From Anaspis maculata (lineage: Eukaryota > Arthropoda > Insecta > Coleoptera > Scraptiidae), in assembly GCA_949128115.1 (NCBI GenBank), contig OX421964.1:38804177-38868176 (forward strand): DNA of 64,000 nt, given 5' to 3'. The number at the start of each line of letters is the position of its first letter. Position 1 is the stretch's first letter. The notes beneath the pieces were generated by a model. The model was not told the DNA's origin, made no database searches, and was given only the letters and a program-made list of their open reading frames with translations. Of this stretch, positions 43,330-55,145 are shown one piece after another. The position numbers and the translations under genes were made by a program.

Positions 43330-45150
43330 ATTCCATTTCCTGTGATTTTTCGGAACTAGCAAGCTCCTAATGCCTACTTGTGTCCTATGTTTTTGAGTCC
43401 TAATGACCACAGTTTGTATAACTCGAAGTCACAGCCCCCATGCGACTTTATGTGTCATTTCAAGCCCTGATGACCCCCCTACTTGTGTCTTCGTGTTGTT
43501 TTCGAGATTTCACTGGAGCCACTTTGTTTTTCCATAGTGTTTCTGAGAGCCCTGATAACCCCCTCGCTGACCTTCTTGTGTTTCCATGTGAAGCTCTAAA
43601 TTCTATCGAAACCCCTTGTATCTTCTTATCTGGGCCATGTGTCTATGATCACGCTTCCAGCCCCGCAATAAGCTCCATTTTGTCTTCTCATGTCGTGGAA
43701 TCCTAGCGGCCCTCGTTGTGTCTTGCTACGTTTATCGGATACGCAACGGACCCCTTTTGTTTGTATTTGTCGTTTTGAAACCTGATAATCCCCCTCGTGT
43801 CTCCATGTGGGGTTGTGTGAGGCCCTGATGAACCCCGTTGTATCTTCTTATGTTTTTAGTCCTATATGGCGCCCTCTCGGGCGCCCCTATTATGCCTTGC
43901 TTTGTCAATCGGAGCTTCAATAGGCCTTTTTGTGTCTTTATGTGTCATTTTGACGATGAGCCTCCTCATGTTTTCTGTGGTTTTCGGAAAACGCGAGCCC
44001 CCTCGTGCTCACTTTTCTCATGTTTTGGAGTTGTAGCGACCCATTATGTCTTGCTGTGTCAATCGGAGCCCCCTCCTTCTGTCTTTAGGTACCATATTGT
44101 GCCCCGTTGGGACACTATCAAGCTTCTTTGTATCTTTTTCACTTTGGAGCCTTACTGGCCCCCATTGTGTCCTTTTGTGTCGTTGCGAGCCCCCAATGAA
44201 CCCTTCGATGTGTTCTTGAGGTTTTCGGAAGTCTAATGTCTTTTTGCGTTTTGGAGATCTAGAGGCCCTCATTGTGTTCTGCTGTGTGATTCGGAGCCCC
44301 AGTGAACCCCCTTGTGTCTTCATGTGTCGTTTCGACTACCGATGAGTCCCGTTTTGTCATTTTCTTCGAATGTTTCCTTACTCTGTTCTCACAAAATCCC
44401 TGGCGCAATTCGTCCGGCGTCAAGTTGTCCCGGCGTCAAGTTGGTCGAAGCAGGACAGCTTGACGCCGGCCATCCTTACGCGGGACAACTTGACGCCAGG
44501 ACAACCTAACGCTTGGCAATTTGATGTGTCGCTTCAAGCCTTGACTAGCCCCCTTATTGTGTCTGCATGTTGCTTTTGGAACTCTATCGAGCCACAATCT
44601 ATCTTCTCAGATTTTGTAGTTCTTGAGTTCTTCTTCGTCAGTCGGAGCCCCGATGAGCCCCCGTGTCTTTTGATGCCGTTTTGAGCCCCGATGAACCCTC
44701 TTGTGTTTACTTGAGTTGTTCGGAGTTCTGAGGAGCCCCGTTATGTCTTACTATGTTTTGGAGCTCAAGCAGCTCCCATTTTGTCTTGTTGTGTTAACTC
44801 GAAATTCCAGTGGATCCTTTTGTGTATTTATATGTCGTTTTGAGCCCTGATGAGCCCCCTTGAGTTATTATGTTGCTTTCGGAATCGTAGTATCTACCCT
44901 TTATGTCTCCATATAGCGTTGTAAGCACCCTTATTCAGAGCCCAATTTGACACTCTTGTTTTAAGCCCCTCATGATTTTGCCCCCCTCCAGAATTTAATT
45001 AAGCCTCCTTGTGCCTTCTTTAATGATTAAAGCCCTACTGGCCCCCTTATTTCTTCAATGTCGATTGAAGGCCTGCTGGGTCCCCTTCCATTTTTCCGTC
45101 GCTTCCGAAGCTTTAGTAAACACCTTTGTGCCTTCTTGTAATGCTCGGGG
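43330..45150. repeat. degenerate ~39-bp tandem array
   Basis: The unit is roughly GAGCCCCGATGAGCCCCCTT then GTGTCTTCATGTGTCGTTTC. In the better-kept stretch, GAG landmarks lie at 44645, 44683, 44723, 44761, 44801 and 44842, that is every 38-41 bases. The array is interrupted by the middle iteron cluster at 44410-44517. Open frames across it are by-products of the repeat. Confidence 0.75.
44410..44517. repeat. middle iteron cluster, orientation switch
   Basis: CCGGCGTCAAGTTGTCCCGG and GCGTCAAGTTGG are followed at 44446 by CGAAGCAGGACAGCTTGACG. The last string resembles the very left end of the element (CGAAGCAGGACAAATTGACG at 43163). So a right end meets a new left end here. Confidence 0.8.
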
Positions 45151-45164
45151 TCCTATAGCGCCAA

Positions 45165-45325
45165 CTGGTGTTAAGTTGTCCCGACGTTAAGTCAGCTATC
45201 GGCTACTTTAAAATTTCTGGCGTCAAGTTGTCCGGCGTCAAGTTGTCCCGTCGTCAAGTTGTCCCGGCGTCAAGTCGGCCACTTCAAAATTCCTGGCGTC
45301 AAGTTGTCCCGCGTCAAGTTGTCAT
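45165..45325. repeat. right iteron cluster
   Basis: Seven or so copies of GGCGTCAAGTTGTCC, the inverse of the left motif. Two are preceded by a short GGC.ACTT.AAAATT block that is itself repeated (about 45191 and 45278). Confidence 0.85.
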
Positions 45326-45698
45326 GTACGCCAATCATCTGTCCATTTTGGCGGAGATGCCGTTCCAGAACACACGGGAAGCACCCGAAAGGTGTGTGAT
45401 TATTCGGGAGTCGCCTAGAAGTCGTAAGCCGGGTCACTGTGAAATTTGCTGGAGGACCCATGGAATATTCGAGAGCACTAATCGGAGGCATGCCTATATA
45501 AAGCACCGATCGTCGCCTTATAGGTGGTATTGATGCGAAGTGGTAGCGAGCGGATAAAAGCGATAGTCTCAGCGATATTCGCAAGCGTAAATAATTGTTG
45601 GCGTGTATTTATTGTAGTACGCAGTAATAAGCAGTGTGTGTTTTAAAACGATCGTCTCAATTATGAACGAACCTGTACGCGAAATACGTTAACAATAT

Positions 45699-47640
45699 GC
45701 TGAACTAAATACTTAACTGGTCTTGCACACAAAAATCCGTCTGGATTTCATTTTTGCTTGCTATTTTTGCTACGATTCCTGGACTATTTGTCCAAGACCA
45801 GAATTGTTTCTGATCAAGATTAAGGTGTTGTTTTTATGAAAAGCTATTTACGTAACATCCCACAGCGCGCGGTGCTTATGTGCTGGGGATTTTCATTCGA
45901 AAATTGTTTTTGTAAATTTCCATAAAAAGCGCTCGTGTGATATAAGGCGCTTCCAGAAGTAGCATGGGGCCTCTAGGCTGCCGCCGCCCGTCGTATCGGC
46001 ATTAAAGAGCTGTTAGCTGGCAATTTAATTTTCTTTGAACGATTCCGTCGTCGTCGCGCTATCAAAAATCAATGCAGCGCGTAGACAGAAACTTGGAATG
46101 GGAATGGGACTTGTGTTACAGTATAGGTGCGGAACCAACGGAAGTGGGCCCGGAAGGAGGTTGCCGCCCCTCAGTCGCGATGATGGATTACTCGAGTTGA
46201 GTATGTAATTCCCTTATCGGGAGGACATCGAGCCATCATATAAAACTCAGAGGAATAATGTTGTCGTGCGGCTGAATCGCGAGCAATAAAAAAGGGGTAG
46301 TTATACGGGAGGGAAGAAAAGCGCAGGGGAAGCCATCTCTCGCCACTCTTGCTCATAATAAAACAGGCCATTTTCCGCACTTATTCGCGAAAGTCAGCAT
46401 CTCGGCAAAAATTTCATCTAGACCGTCTATCCCAGCCAGACAACTGCTGAGCTTCCCTCCGGTGTAAGCTGCACCAGAGATAGCCAGATAGGTACTAATA
46501 TTTTTGTAATCGGGTTGCATTTTGCATTACACATATTATGCATTATACATGAGAGGAAAATTCCATCATGTTATACGGCTCTGCGCTTCCCAGCGTGATG
46601 GGCAGAAATGTAACATGTTGCATTTAGAGATGTACCGAAGTGGCATTTTTTATTTCCCTGCAGAGTTAAACGTACCTCAACGGAAACTGAAAAGTAAATG
46701 CCACACATATCCTTCAAAAAGAATAAAGCTAACGGAGGTAATAGTGCGCTGGGACTGATAGTGATACTGGCGAAAAGGGGAATCTCCCACGTATATTCGC
46801 TGATGGTCAACGGAATTCGAAACGCGGAACTGGATGAAGTCTTGTCGACTTTTTCAGTACGAGAGCTCTGGGCGCCGTTCTGTGTAACAACACACAAGGA
46901 ATCACAGGATTTTTATTTATTATTCGCGTCTCGGCGGGTCGGTCGGTCGTTCCGTTGGCATAAAGTATCGAGGGTCCGTGTTTAGAGCTGCCGATCCCGA
47001 TGCATTCGTCGTCGTCGCAGTCGCAAAACAAAACTATCCAGACCGGCGGCCCCAATGGAAAATGTTCGAGGCGTCGTCGCCGGTCGAGGAAGCACAACCG
47101 CAATAATCCTTTTTGGGGCGCTCGCTAGTTGAACTCTCGCAACTCGTCGGGGATAAATGCGACCGCCGAGACAAAACTACCCCCTGACCGCATCCGTGGT
47201 GCTGGCTATGCCGAGTCAGGGTGTCGTGTCCATATTTAAAACGGTCGTGTTGTCTGGTGGCCAAGTACGCCGGAAGGACCGCCTAAAACAGCGCCAACAC
47301 CCCTCTTCGTGTACGTAGTATTTTATGCTCCAATTTTTTCTCACAGCACCGAATGTTCGGCATGTCACTTGTAATTCCGTGAACGTGAAGGCAAAACGGG
47401 AGTTAGCTTTGATGACTGCTACGATTGGCATGACAGAACAGGATCGTCCGGTGGGCATCACTTTCATCTGTAGGTTTTGATTTTGTTTTCCTCTTGGCTA
47501 TATAAACATCGTATATTACTCAAAAGACGAGTTCTTACAAAATGTCAGTGAACCTATGAGCTACAAGAATCGACGAGAGTTCCTCCACTCAAATAAAATC
47601 CGTCTAACTTTATTTTCAATTTCTTCTTCCAAACCCTAAA
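45699..47640. other. no gene assigned; CG-rich part may be a promoter region
   Basis: Between about 45970 and 47300 the sequence is richer in CG dinucleotides than its surroundings (for example GTCGTCGTCGCAGTCGC near 47010), and it looks unique. A TATA-like CTATATAAAC lies near 47500. These would suit a host promoter or first exon, but no reading frame with a recognisable product was found. Confidence 0.3.
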
Positions 47641-47648
47641 CCTAGACC

Positions 47649-47840
47649 TTGTTGAAACTGTCAGTTCGCGCAATCCACTGCTGTAATTTTATTTGTTCTT
47701 GTGAACTCTTAAGACTCCGCAAGCTCTTTATGAGGCCCTTCATGGCGGTCCTATCTCTGCACCATCCACAGACTTCACTCAAGGAACAGACTGTAACCTT
47801 TGGACTAAGTCCTCACACACCAACTGTTTTCACGCCATGA
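47649..47840 (+). pseudogene. unknown coding-like segment, paralogue of 36645-37031
   Basis: It has 63 codons including CNFICSCELLRLRKLFMRPF and QTVTFGLSPHTPTVFTP, which align with the minus-strand segment at 36645-37031. It lacks the arginine run of the other copy and ends in TGA. A TATA-like box lies about 150 bases upstream. Function unknown. Confidence 0.4.
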
Positions 47841-48639
47841 CTGTAGGTATGTGCTTCCAGAAAAGCCCTGGGAAACGGAGAAGCGCACACGGAATCGGAG
47901 GGGAGTATTGATATCGCTGTACTAGAATGATAGTAAGACAACTTAAAAAACATAGTTTCGAGTAGGTAATCGCAGTTTGAACATTTCAGAAGTACAAAAA
48001 ACACTCTTCTTCTTAAGATTTCAAAGATTTTTTTTAATTTTCAGTTGTATCATATCGCCCCTGATAGACTTGTGAAGAATTAATTATAAAATAACCGCTC
48101 AATAAGAAAAAAATCAAAAAGTGAACATATCCTTGTATATCGCTAGAAATAATAGTTCTGTTGGAAGTTGTCCGCTTTTTTATGCAAGTTATCCTAGTAT
48201 TCGCCAGGAATTTTTGGAGTGATTTTAAATTTATCCCTCTTTTTTTTAAGTTGTCCGAGTATTGCAGAGTAAGCATAGCCTGGTTTAACATATTTTTCAT
48301 AGTTATCTTCAACAATTGTATTACATGGAATAAGCTCATTAGTTTTTGGCTGTCATCTGACAAATAGAAGTGTCACTATCAGAAACTGAAAATTCATTTG
48401 AAAGTCCTTGAAAAACTGTATTCAGAATAGTAGATAGTGTTTCGCTAACTCTTATCTGTCAAATGTTGAAAAATATCGAGATATGCCTTTCTGTTAGAAT
48501 ACGAATGATCACTCCGCTCTCTAGATAACTGAAGTTCTACCCTTTTGCGGGGGCGAAATGCCGTGAATCTCCAGTTCCTCGCCAGTATTTAACACAGGTC
48601 CCGCGATGCACACAGGGCGAGAAATAATTATAATTATAA
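47841..48639. other. no gene seen
   Basis: AT-rich, with opposing short frames around 48034-48367 that have no domain. Confidence 0.4.
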
Positions 48640-49400
48640 TGATAATAAAGGTCTTTTATTGATAAGGAACAACTCATTGAGGGGCGAAGTCTAGCTAAGC
48701 TATTCTACTTGACCCCTCTACAAAAAAAAAAAAACATTAAAAAAAACGGAAAAGTTATTCAAGTGCACATCGAATCAAATTGGATCAATTGAACATTCTA
48801 ACAGAAAGAAAATTCAGAATAAACTACATTATGAATAAATCGAAATGATATAACAATATGAAATGTAAGTCACTAATGTAAATAATCACATATTACACAC
48901 ATGGACAAGCAATATCGAGAGCAATATTAAACGTGATATGAATATTAAATTAAGCATAATAATAATAATGATAAAGCATAACACAAACGTCGGCATCTTG
49001 GCCACAAACAGTAAATTGAATCAAATAACCAAGAAAGGAAAAAGAAACTCAACAGATGGGCACGCATAAGGATATACAGCCAACATAAAACACAGAAAAG
49101 GAAATGTTAAGGTCACTGTCAACCAGGCCAATTGAAAAAAAATCTAAAAAGATCTGTCTTGAAAGAGACAATGGAAGGGAGAGGCCAGAGCTCAGGGGTG
49201 AGGCAATGTCAGACTATTGGAGAATCTTACATTAGTAGAATGGATGTCCGACCTCAGAACAAGTTTATCCCTCAAAGCCCCTGCCGCAAGATTCAGACTT
49301 GATCAGTGAAAAAATGAAGTTACCCAACTGATACATATGACGCTGCTCCATTCTAAGCCAGCCAACCTGAACTATTTTTTCCGGACACATGATCATAGTT
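48640..49400 (-). pseudogene. 5'-truncated non-LTR retrotransposon 3' end
   Basis: The minus strand from about 49370 encodes WLRMEQRHMYQLGNFIFSLI, then a decayed segment with EVGHPFY and SPLSSGLSLPL. It runs into a 3' UTR containing CCCCTCAATGAGTTGTTCC and AATAAAAGACC, and ends in an ATTATAATT tail near 48640. Only the C-terminal end of the RT protein is represented. Confidence 0.7.
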
Positions 49401-49439
49401 ATGTTACAACCGAGACCATTTAGGTCGGTTTTGCTCACT

Positions 49440-50510
49440 TTAACCCGGTCATGAATTTGTTCACTCCTAATCTAAAATGCTTCTGTGCCAAATCTTCGAC
49501 CTGCGCTTCTAGCTCAGGAAAGTCAGTTTTTGAAGTCAAACAAATTTGTATAAGCAGTCTAATGACTGTTTTGAATTGGGAATTTGATGCTCTGCAACAT
49601 ATCTTTGATCCTCAAAAATCACCTATTAGGTTTTTTGTGCATGAGGTCAAAGACCAAAGATGTAACCACAGTACAACCTCGTTAATCCGGACAATTAAAT
49701 TAGACTCACAATCCAACCTGAAAGAAGTCAGTCTTCCAACATTCTCGTGGTATCAACCCTTCTATATTCCTCCTAACATCCCGCTACTGTTACAATCAAC
49801 GATTTTGTGGTACTACCATATCATCCAAGATGTGAACTATGACTCCAAATCTATATTCAATAAACTCGTTTGAGCTGAGCAATCAAGTGCATGTCGTTAT
49901 TGGAAGGAACGTTGTGTTCGAAGGTTTTCCCAGACAAAAATCAATAAATGTGCAAGTTTTTAGAGAGTTCCGTTCGTTTCTTTGGTAAACCCTGCACATG
50001 CACCAGAAGAATGATTTTACAAACTATACTTTAAAATCTGTAGTTGAGGAGTTTGAGACTATTTGTACAGTTCTAGCTTGAAACGTTCGATATCTTCAGT
50101 TGAAATTTTTCGGCACGGAAATTCAAACGGCACGACGCTGTTACGAAAAATGCTCTTACTTCCAGACGCTCAATTTTGAGAACCATATGTTGTAGAGAGA
50201 CTATTGATGCATCAAATTGTTTACAATTTAATAGGCTACAAAAAATCATGGGTGCAACTTTCAGTCAGATTCAATATACAGTCTTTGAGAGTCAGAGTCT
50301 TTGACCTCATGCAGAAAAAAAACTCACTAGAGGATTTTTGCTGCAATAATGTTGCAGGGCATTAAATTCCCAATTCAAAACAGTCATGAAATTGTTTGTA
50401 CGAATTTTTTTGACCTTAAAAACTGATTTTCCTGGGCTAGAAGCGCAAGTCGAGAGGTATACTTTTATTCGCGCTAATTTGGTATTATCTGCCCTTGGAA
50501 CGGTAGGCAA
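49440..50510. repeat. inverted repeat about 1.07 kb across
   Basis: About 49480-49660 (TTCTAGCTCAGGAAAGTCAG, TTTTGAATTGGGAATTTGAT, GCATGAGGTCAAAGAC) is mirrored by about 50295-50465 (GTCTTTGACCTCATGC, AAATTCCCAATTCAAAA, CTGATTTTCCTGGGCTAGAA). The 640-base spacer includes CAGTACAACCTCGTTAATCC, which resembles the terminal repeat of pogo-like MITEs. No protein is recognisable. Confidence 0.7.
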
Positions 50511-50674
50511 CACGGTCACTGTGCGATAATTATGTGAGACTGACTCTCAATAATACCATAATCCGACCAAATATCAGCGTCAAAATCGAATGAATAGCGT
50601 GATATTTGTTAGTTATTGCCTTGGTAGATTGACAACTTGCTGACCTGGGGCCCTGCATAGAATTCGGCGATGGC

Positions 50675-51330
50675 TCCATATAATAATAATAATAATAATA
50701 ATAAATGGCTTTATTGGCGATGAATATTAGACAAAATATACAAGATATAAATACGCCAAAGGGCGGAGTTCGGATTTGCATCCGCTCTTCCACTCAACCC
50801 ATAAAAATATAATACAATACAAATAAATACAACAAATAACAAATAGAAATGTATGTACATTGAACAACTTGACTTAAATAGACATATAAGAAAAAGCCCG
50901 GTAGTATGGTAGTGATCAAATCAAAAATCGAAAACGGTCGAAGATGATTCCTTGAGGAGAATGGCCCTTAAACCTCGACTGAAACCAACCCCAGTTGAGG
51001 CTCTCAGCTCCGGTGGCAATCGATTGTACAGCTTTGCAATATTAAAAGAGAAAGAGCCCTGGAACAATTTGGTGCGGTGAACCGGCGGAGTGATCATGTT
51101 CCGGTGCCTTGTATTTATGTTTTGAACGTCGGTTCGGAATACAATTCTTCTGTACAGGTAGGGAGGAGAATGGCGGTGTACTACGTTGTTGTACACGTAG
51201 ACGTACACGTTGTACACGTTGTATCTCGAAGTGAAGGTACTGGTATAGACAACATTCGTGCCAAACGGCATCGCGGTATCACGGTTTGCAACGTTCAGGC
51301 GGGTAACCTCCGGACTAATAGTCATTTATT
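50675..51330 (-). pseudogene. 5'-truncated non-LTR retrotransposon 3' end
   Basis: The minus strand encodes HRTKLFQGSFSFNIAKLYNR, LPPELRAS and FSRGLRAILLKE, which is the usual C terminus of Jockey/CR1-type RT proteins. It stops near 50921 and is followed by a 3' UTR with AATAAAGCCATTTATTATT and a (TTA)n tail (50680-50703). The piece upstream of HRTK includes a YNVYNVYVYVYNN stretch from a small ACGT-rich repeat. The RT palm and the endonuclease are missing. Confidence 0.8.
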
Positions 51331-51635
51331 GTTCGGTCTGGTGTCGCGATCAGAAGTCCATTTTGAATACAGATCCATGATCGCATCACCTGAATATGTA
51401 TTTAAGAAATCACAGTGCATCGACGTGGCTTTTAGTGTCAGTGCTGACAGTTACAGCTTTAATTGAGATTCATTGGCTTCCTCGCAGTTCTCAATGTTAC
51501 AGGGAAGTGAGTTTCTTCTACAGCAACTTCTGATGTGGAAAACGGATCATGCAGACAGTACAGTGAATTACACTACCGTTCATCGCCCGCTTGCGTGCTG
51601 TCTTGTAGGGTCGGTCCGTCGATCGTCTACATCTG

Positions 51636-51773
51636 GTAGAGTTGCGGCTTCATAAAAGTTTACACCGACGGCGATCGAGTGCCCATCATGCTAATTCAGT
51701 TTTGACGTAATTTTGGATGAGCATGGCCACACGATTGTCATCGGTGTAAACTTTTATGAGGCCGCAACTGTAC
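51636..51773. mobile_element. palindromic MITE with TA-[CG]AGTTGCGG ends
   Basis: GTAGAGTTGCGGCTTCATAA, AAGTTTACACCGACGGCGAT pairs with ATTGTCATCGGTGTAAACTT, TTATGAGGCCGCAACTGTAC. TA lies just outside each end. Confidence 0.88.
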
Positions 51774-52818
51774 ATATAGGGCTTTTTTAAATTATGATCA
51801 AAAGAACAAATATTTTTATTTCTTGATGACAACTTTTTTCAAAAAACGGCCGCGAAAATTTTCTTTTATTCGAAAAAAAACGTCTAGTCTCTCGCCAGTT
51901 TTCTAATGAGGGTCTGTGATTTTATACTTTTTTCTTCAGCAGAGGGTCACGACCGAAAATTCATCTGGTGTGTCTTTCGTACTCCCGGTAGTCCGCAGTC
52001 TGTCCTTGTGATGAAAATGACAGCCTTAACGACGTGTTCGTCTGTGCCAATACTTTTAAAAAAGTTTGTAAAAGAAGTCTAACGCCAATTTTGTCTGCCA
52101 GTATATTTCATCCTTAGCACAACGCAAGCAAGTGTATCATGCATGAGGCGAAATTGCCGGATTGCGGCTTAGTCACCCCCGAACGGGTCGGAGGCTGAAT
52201 TTATTATGCAATTTTATAACGCTTTACTTATTAAAACTTCCACATGTTCAATTAGCTCAACTTTGCAAGTGGTGCATGCATGATTAGTACGAAAAGTTTA
52301 CGCGAAGCACTTATGGGGGCTCTGGATTCGACTGCGGAGGACTGGGAACATAGTAGTTGAAAATTTGTGTTCTAGATTCGAGGGGGTCATTCGGGAGAAA
52401 CTTTGCCTGTAAATTTCGAGCGAATTGGCTTTTTCTACATTGAGTTAATAGACCGAACTTAGTTTCAATTAAATCCGCTTAATGACGCTGGACTGGAAGT
52501 ATAAAACTGATGCAAGCTTTGTAAAAAGTAGGTATAGGTACCGTAATCCTATAGACATTTCAAGCTGCGCGATAGGCGACTTAGTAAGTGGAAACTTTGA
52601 ACACTAGCAGTCATGGGATTGTGAAAAAGGTATGTACTTCAAAAAATTTGCTTCCATAAATTAAAAAAAAAGAGCAATAAGTTGCCATCGTTGTGACGAT
52701 CGTTTGAATTCAAGTTGTCAAAAGTAGCAGCGGGTGCAGAGCGGTACTAAACATTCCCGATGTACATGTAATTTTCTTTACAGACATATCAGCGGTGGCA
52801 ATAATCATTACAAGATTA
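51774..52818. other. no gene seen
   Basis: No coding domain or shared repeat recognised. Confidence 0.45.
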
Positions 52819-52964
52819 ACCTCGGGTTCCACAATAATTTGAGAGCAGATTAAATCTATCACGCTGATAGTTGCTGTGCACCAGCCAATAGGATGGCCAG
52901 TTGCTTAGTTACTATCAGAGTGATAAAGTTATCGCGTTGATAAAAGTTTGGTGGAGCCCGAGGT
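52819..52964. mobile_element. MITE family A, copy 2 (146 bp)
   Basis: It has the same ends and interior as 4615-4761, with few differences (for example CCACAATAATTTGAG in place of CCACCAAAATTTCAAG at the left). The left inverted repeat is therefore damaged while the right is kept. Confidence 0.92.
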
Positions 52965-53915
52965 AAAAGTCAAATCAAATCCTCATTTCAGCCCTACACT
53001 GTGTTGTAGATTGTAAATTAGATTGTAGATTAGAGGTGGCCGTTTGATCTTGGAAGATCCTAAGGAGGACCCTTTCTGCACTACGACCTATAAGGAAATC
53101 TACTTCTTCGCTGAATCGGATGATTTCCTTGGGAGACTTACCTCTGATATCTGCGGTTATCAGTTCAACACATCCCAGCATACACGGTGTTAATTATTAC
53201 GTTCGATTTCGCCCCAGTATTTGTGATGCCACTGCACCGTGGTTCAGATCAATTAATTTTGGCCAAAAGTAGGTAGGCACGATTTTTCTTTGAGTCGATA
53301 CAAATCAAGTGAGATCGCAGTTAGGCACTTTGCAAGGTTCGAGTGTGCAATGTTCTGTAGTAAAAAAATTCTTTGCCTCTGATAAGCCAAGCAGGTATGG
53401 AGTTTCAAAATCTGTGTTTTTGGTGCTACGGTGGTGATAAACTAATACTATTTTTCAATGTTTTGTCGCTCGTCGCTGGAAAAGTCTGGGGATTCGAAAA
53501 TTACGGAAAACTACAATGAAAGTATGTACTTCAAGAATCAGATGCTCTTACCAGTTTGTGAAAATATCAATATATTTTGCTGATTTTATTTTCAATTCAC
53601 ATGATGCTTGCAAAATTTACACAAATTCTTAGTACCTAATTTCAATGTTTGTTTTAGACTAGAACAAAATGTCCGCATTTGTCAGCAACAGTCGAGGCAA
53701 CAGTTGAACATACATATTAAAGCTTGAAATGTGTTCCACACCCTGTGTATTTACATTTGACTTTCAGCTCCTTTTCTGGGAAGGGGAGGTTTCTAAAAAC
53801 AATCTACATTAGGATAATGGAGAAAATTGAATCATTTCACTCACTATCTTGGAAAAAATAAATTGTTGCAGTGATGCCCCGCATTGGCATGATGCAAGGA
53901 GCTAGTTTATACATT
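52965..53915. other. no gene seen
   Basis: AT-rich unassigned sequence with short frames only. Confidence 0.4.
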
Positions 53916-55145
53916 TACTATATTGGAAATAGAATATCTGCTGGAATCAATTCAAATAAAAACGATGTTTTACCATGGCTAGCTTTCAGCTCCCTCTTCA
54001 ACATATCAAAAATCCTCAACTCTGGGACTGCTACAAATCAGTATACAAGGTGAAAGTTCATGATTTTTCTTTACTTCCTTTCTTTCTTGAAAAACAGATG
54101 ACTGGAAAAAAACGGTTTTAGGCTAGTTTGATAGGCCTAATAGTCTTCCAATAAACATATAAAAAATATACCACCCAGCAACTGCTGCGTATCAAGTTAC
54201 AGGGTGAAAACTATTTTTCATCTTCAATTTTTTTCTCAGTGAAACTGATCTAGATTGAAGCCGGTTCCAGTTCTTTTGCAAGCTTATAATGTCATACTGA
54301 ACATATTAAAAGGATACATCTCTGCAACTGCTGGTTCTCAATTTACGGGGTGGAAAGTCATTTTCACGTTTAAATTTTTTTCTTGGTGAAATTGGCTCAC
54401 AAAACAATTGCGACTGACTCTTGTGTAAACTTGAAGTTTCTAGTCAAACATATCAAAATAATACATTTCTGCTACAGCTACGTTTTGTTTCACAAATTTA
54501 AATAATTGGGTATATTCGGGTATATGGCATCCAAAATTCAAAAAATCTTGGAACGCAACCAAACATTCAAATTTGTAAATAAAAACGTATAGCTGTAGCA
54601 GAAATGTAATACATATTTTGATATGTTTGACTAGAAACCTCAAATTCACAGAAGCACCAGTCGCAATCATTGTTGTGTGAGCCGATTTCATCAAGAAAAA
54701 AATTGAAACGTGAAAATGACTTTTCACCCTGTAAATTAAAAAGCAGCAGATGCAGAGATGTGTCCTTTATGTTCAGTATGACATTATAAGCTTGCAAAAA
54801 AACTGGAACCGGCTTCAATCTAGATCAGTTCCACCAAGAAAAAAAATTGAAGATAAAAAATAGTTTTCACCCTGTAACTTGATACGCAGCAGTTGCTGGG
54901 TGGTATATTTTTTTATATGATTATTGAGGAATTATGGCCTATCAAACTAGCCTAAAACCGTTATTTTTGGTCATCAGTTTTTCAAGAAAAAAAGAAAGGA
55001 ATGAAAAATAATAAACTTTCACCCTGTATACTGATTTGTAGCAGTTCCTGAGTTGAGGACTTTTGATATGTTGAAGAAGGGACTGTAAGCTTGCCATGGT
55101 AAAAAAATAGTTTTTAAAATATTTTTTTCTATTTCCAATATACTA
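53916..55145. repeat. 1.2-kb palindrome of tandem units (hairpin-RNA candidate)
   Basis: The left arm runs from TACTATATTGGAAATAG (53916) to about 54500. The right arm, its inverse, runs from about 54566 to CTATTTCCAATATACT (55145). The loop is only about 65 bases. Each arm contains three related ~150-bp units marked by TACAAGGTGAAA (54043), TACAGGGTGAAAAC (54198) and TACGGGGTGGAAAG (54344). By eye the arms match at well over four bases in five across nearly 600 bases. A transcript would fold into a very long duplex. No reading frame is kept. Confidence 0.88.

Larger units (their letters stand above)
43163..45331. mobile_element. 2.17-kb iteron-flanked minisatellite element
   Basis: It is inserted in the LTR with an 8-bp duplication CAATCATC (43155-43162 and 45332-45339). 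The two ends carry clusters of a ~16-bp motif ACAACTTGACGCCAGG in opposite orientations, forming repeated terminal inverted repeats. The interior is a degenerate ~39-bp tandem array. A third iteron cluster at 44410-44517 points both ways about 44446, as though two units were joined there. An 8-bp duplication is usual for hAT transposons, but there is no transposase and the ends are not of a hAT type I know. Confidence 0.8.
43001..45694 (+). mobile_element. second LTR copy, split by an insertion
   Basis: The left part 43001-43162 and right part 45332-45694 together form an LTR related to 30563-31071. Shared landmarks are TGCTACGAGCGGCGAT, GGTGCATTCCAGA, ATCTGTCCATTTTGGCGGAG, the TATA-like CCTATATAAAGC, GTAGTACGCAGTAATAA and CGTTAACA at the end. 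ATAT flanks it on both sides (42997-43000 and 45695-45698). No internal retroviral-type genes are present, so it too is a solo LTR. Everything between 43163 and 45331 is foreign to the LTR. Confidence 0.85.

Noticed and set aside
43838..44323. Opposing frames of 101-132 codons
   Set aside because: They lie in the 39-bp tandem array and read its repeats.
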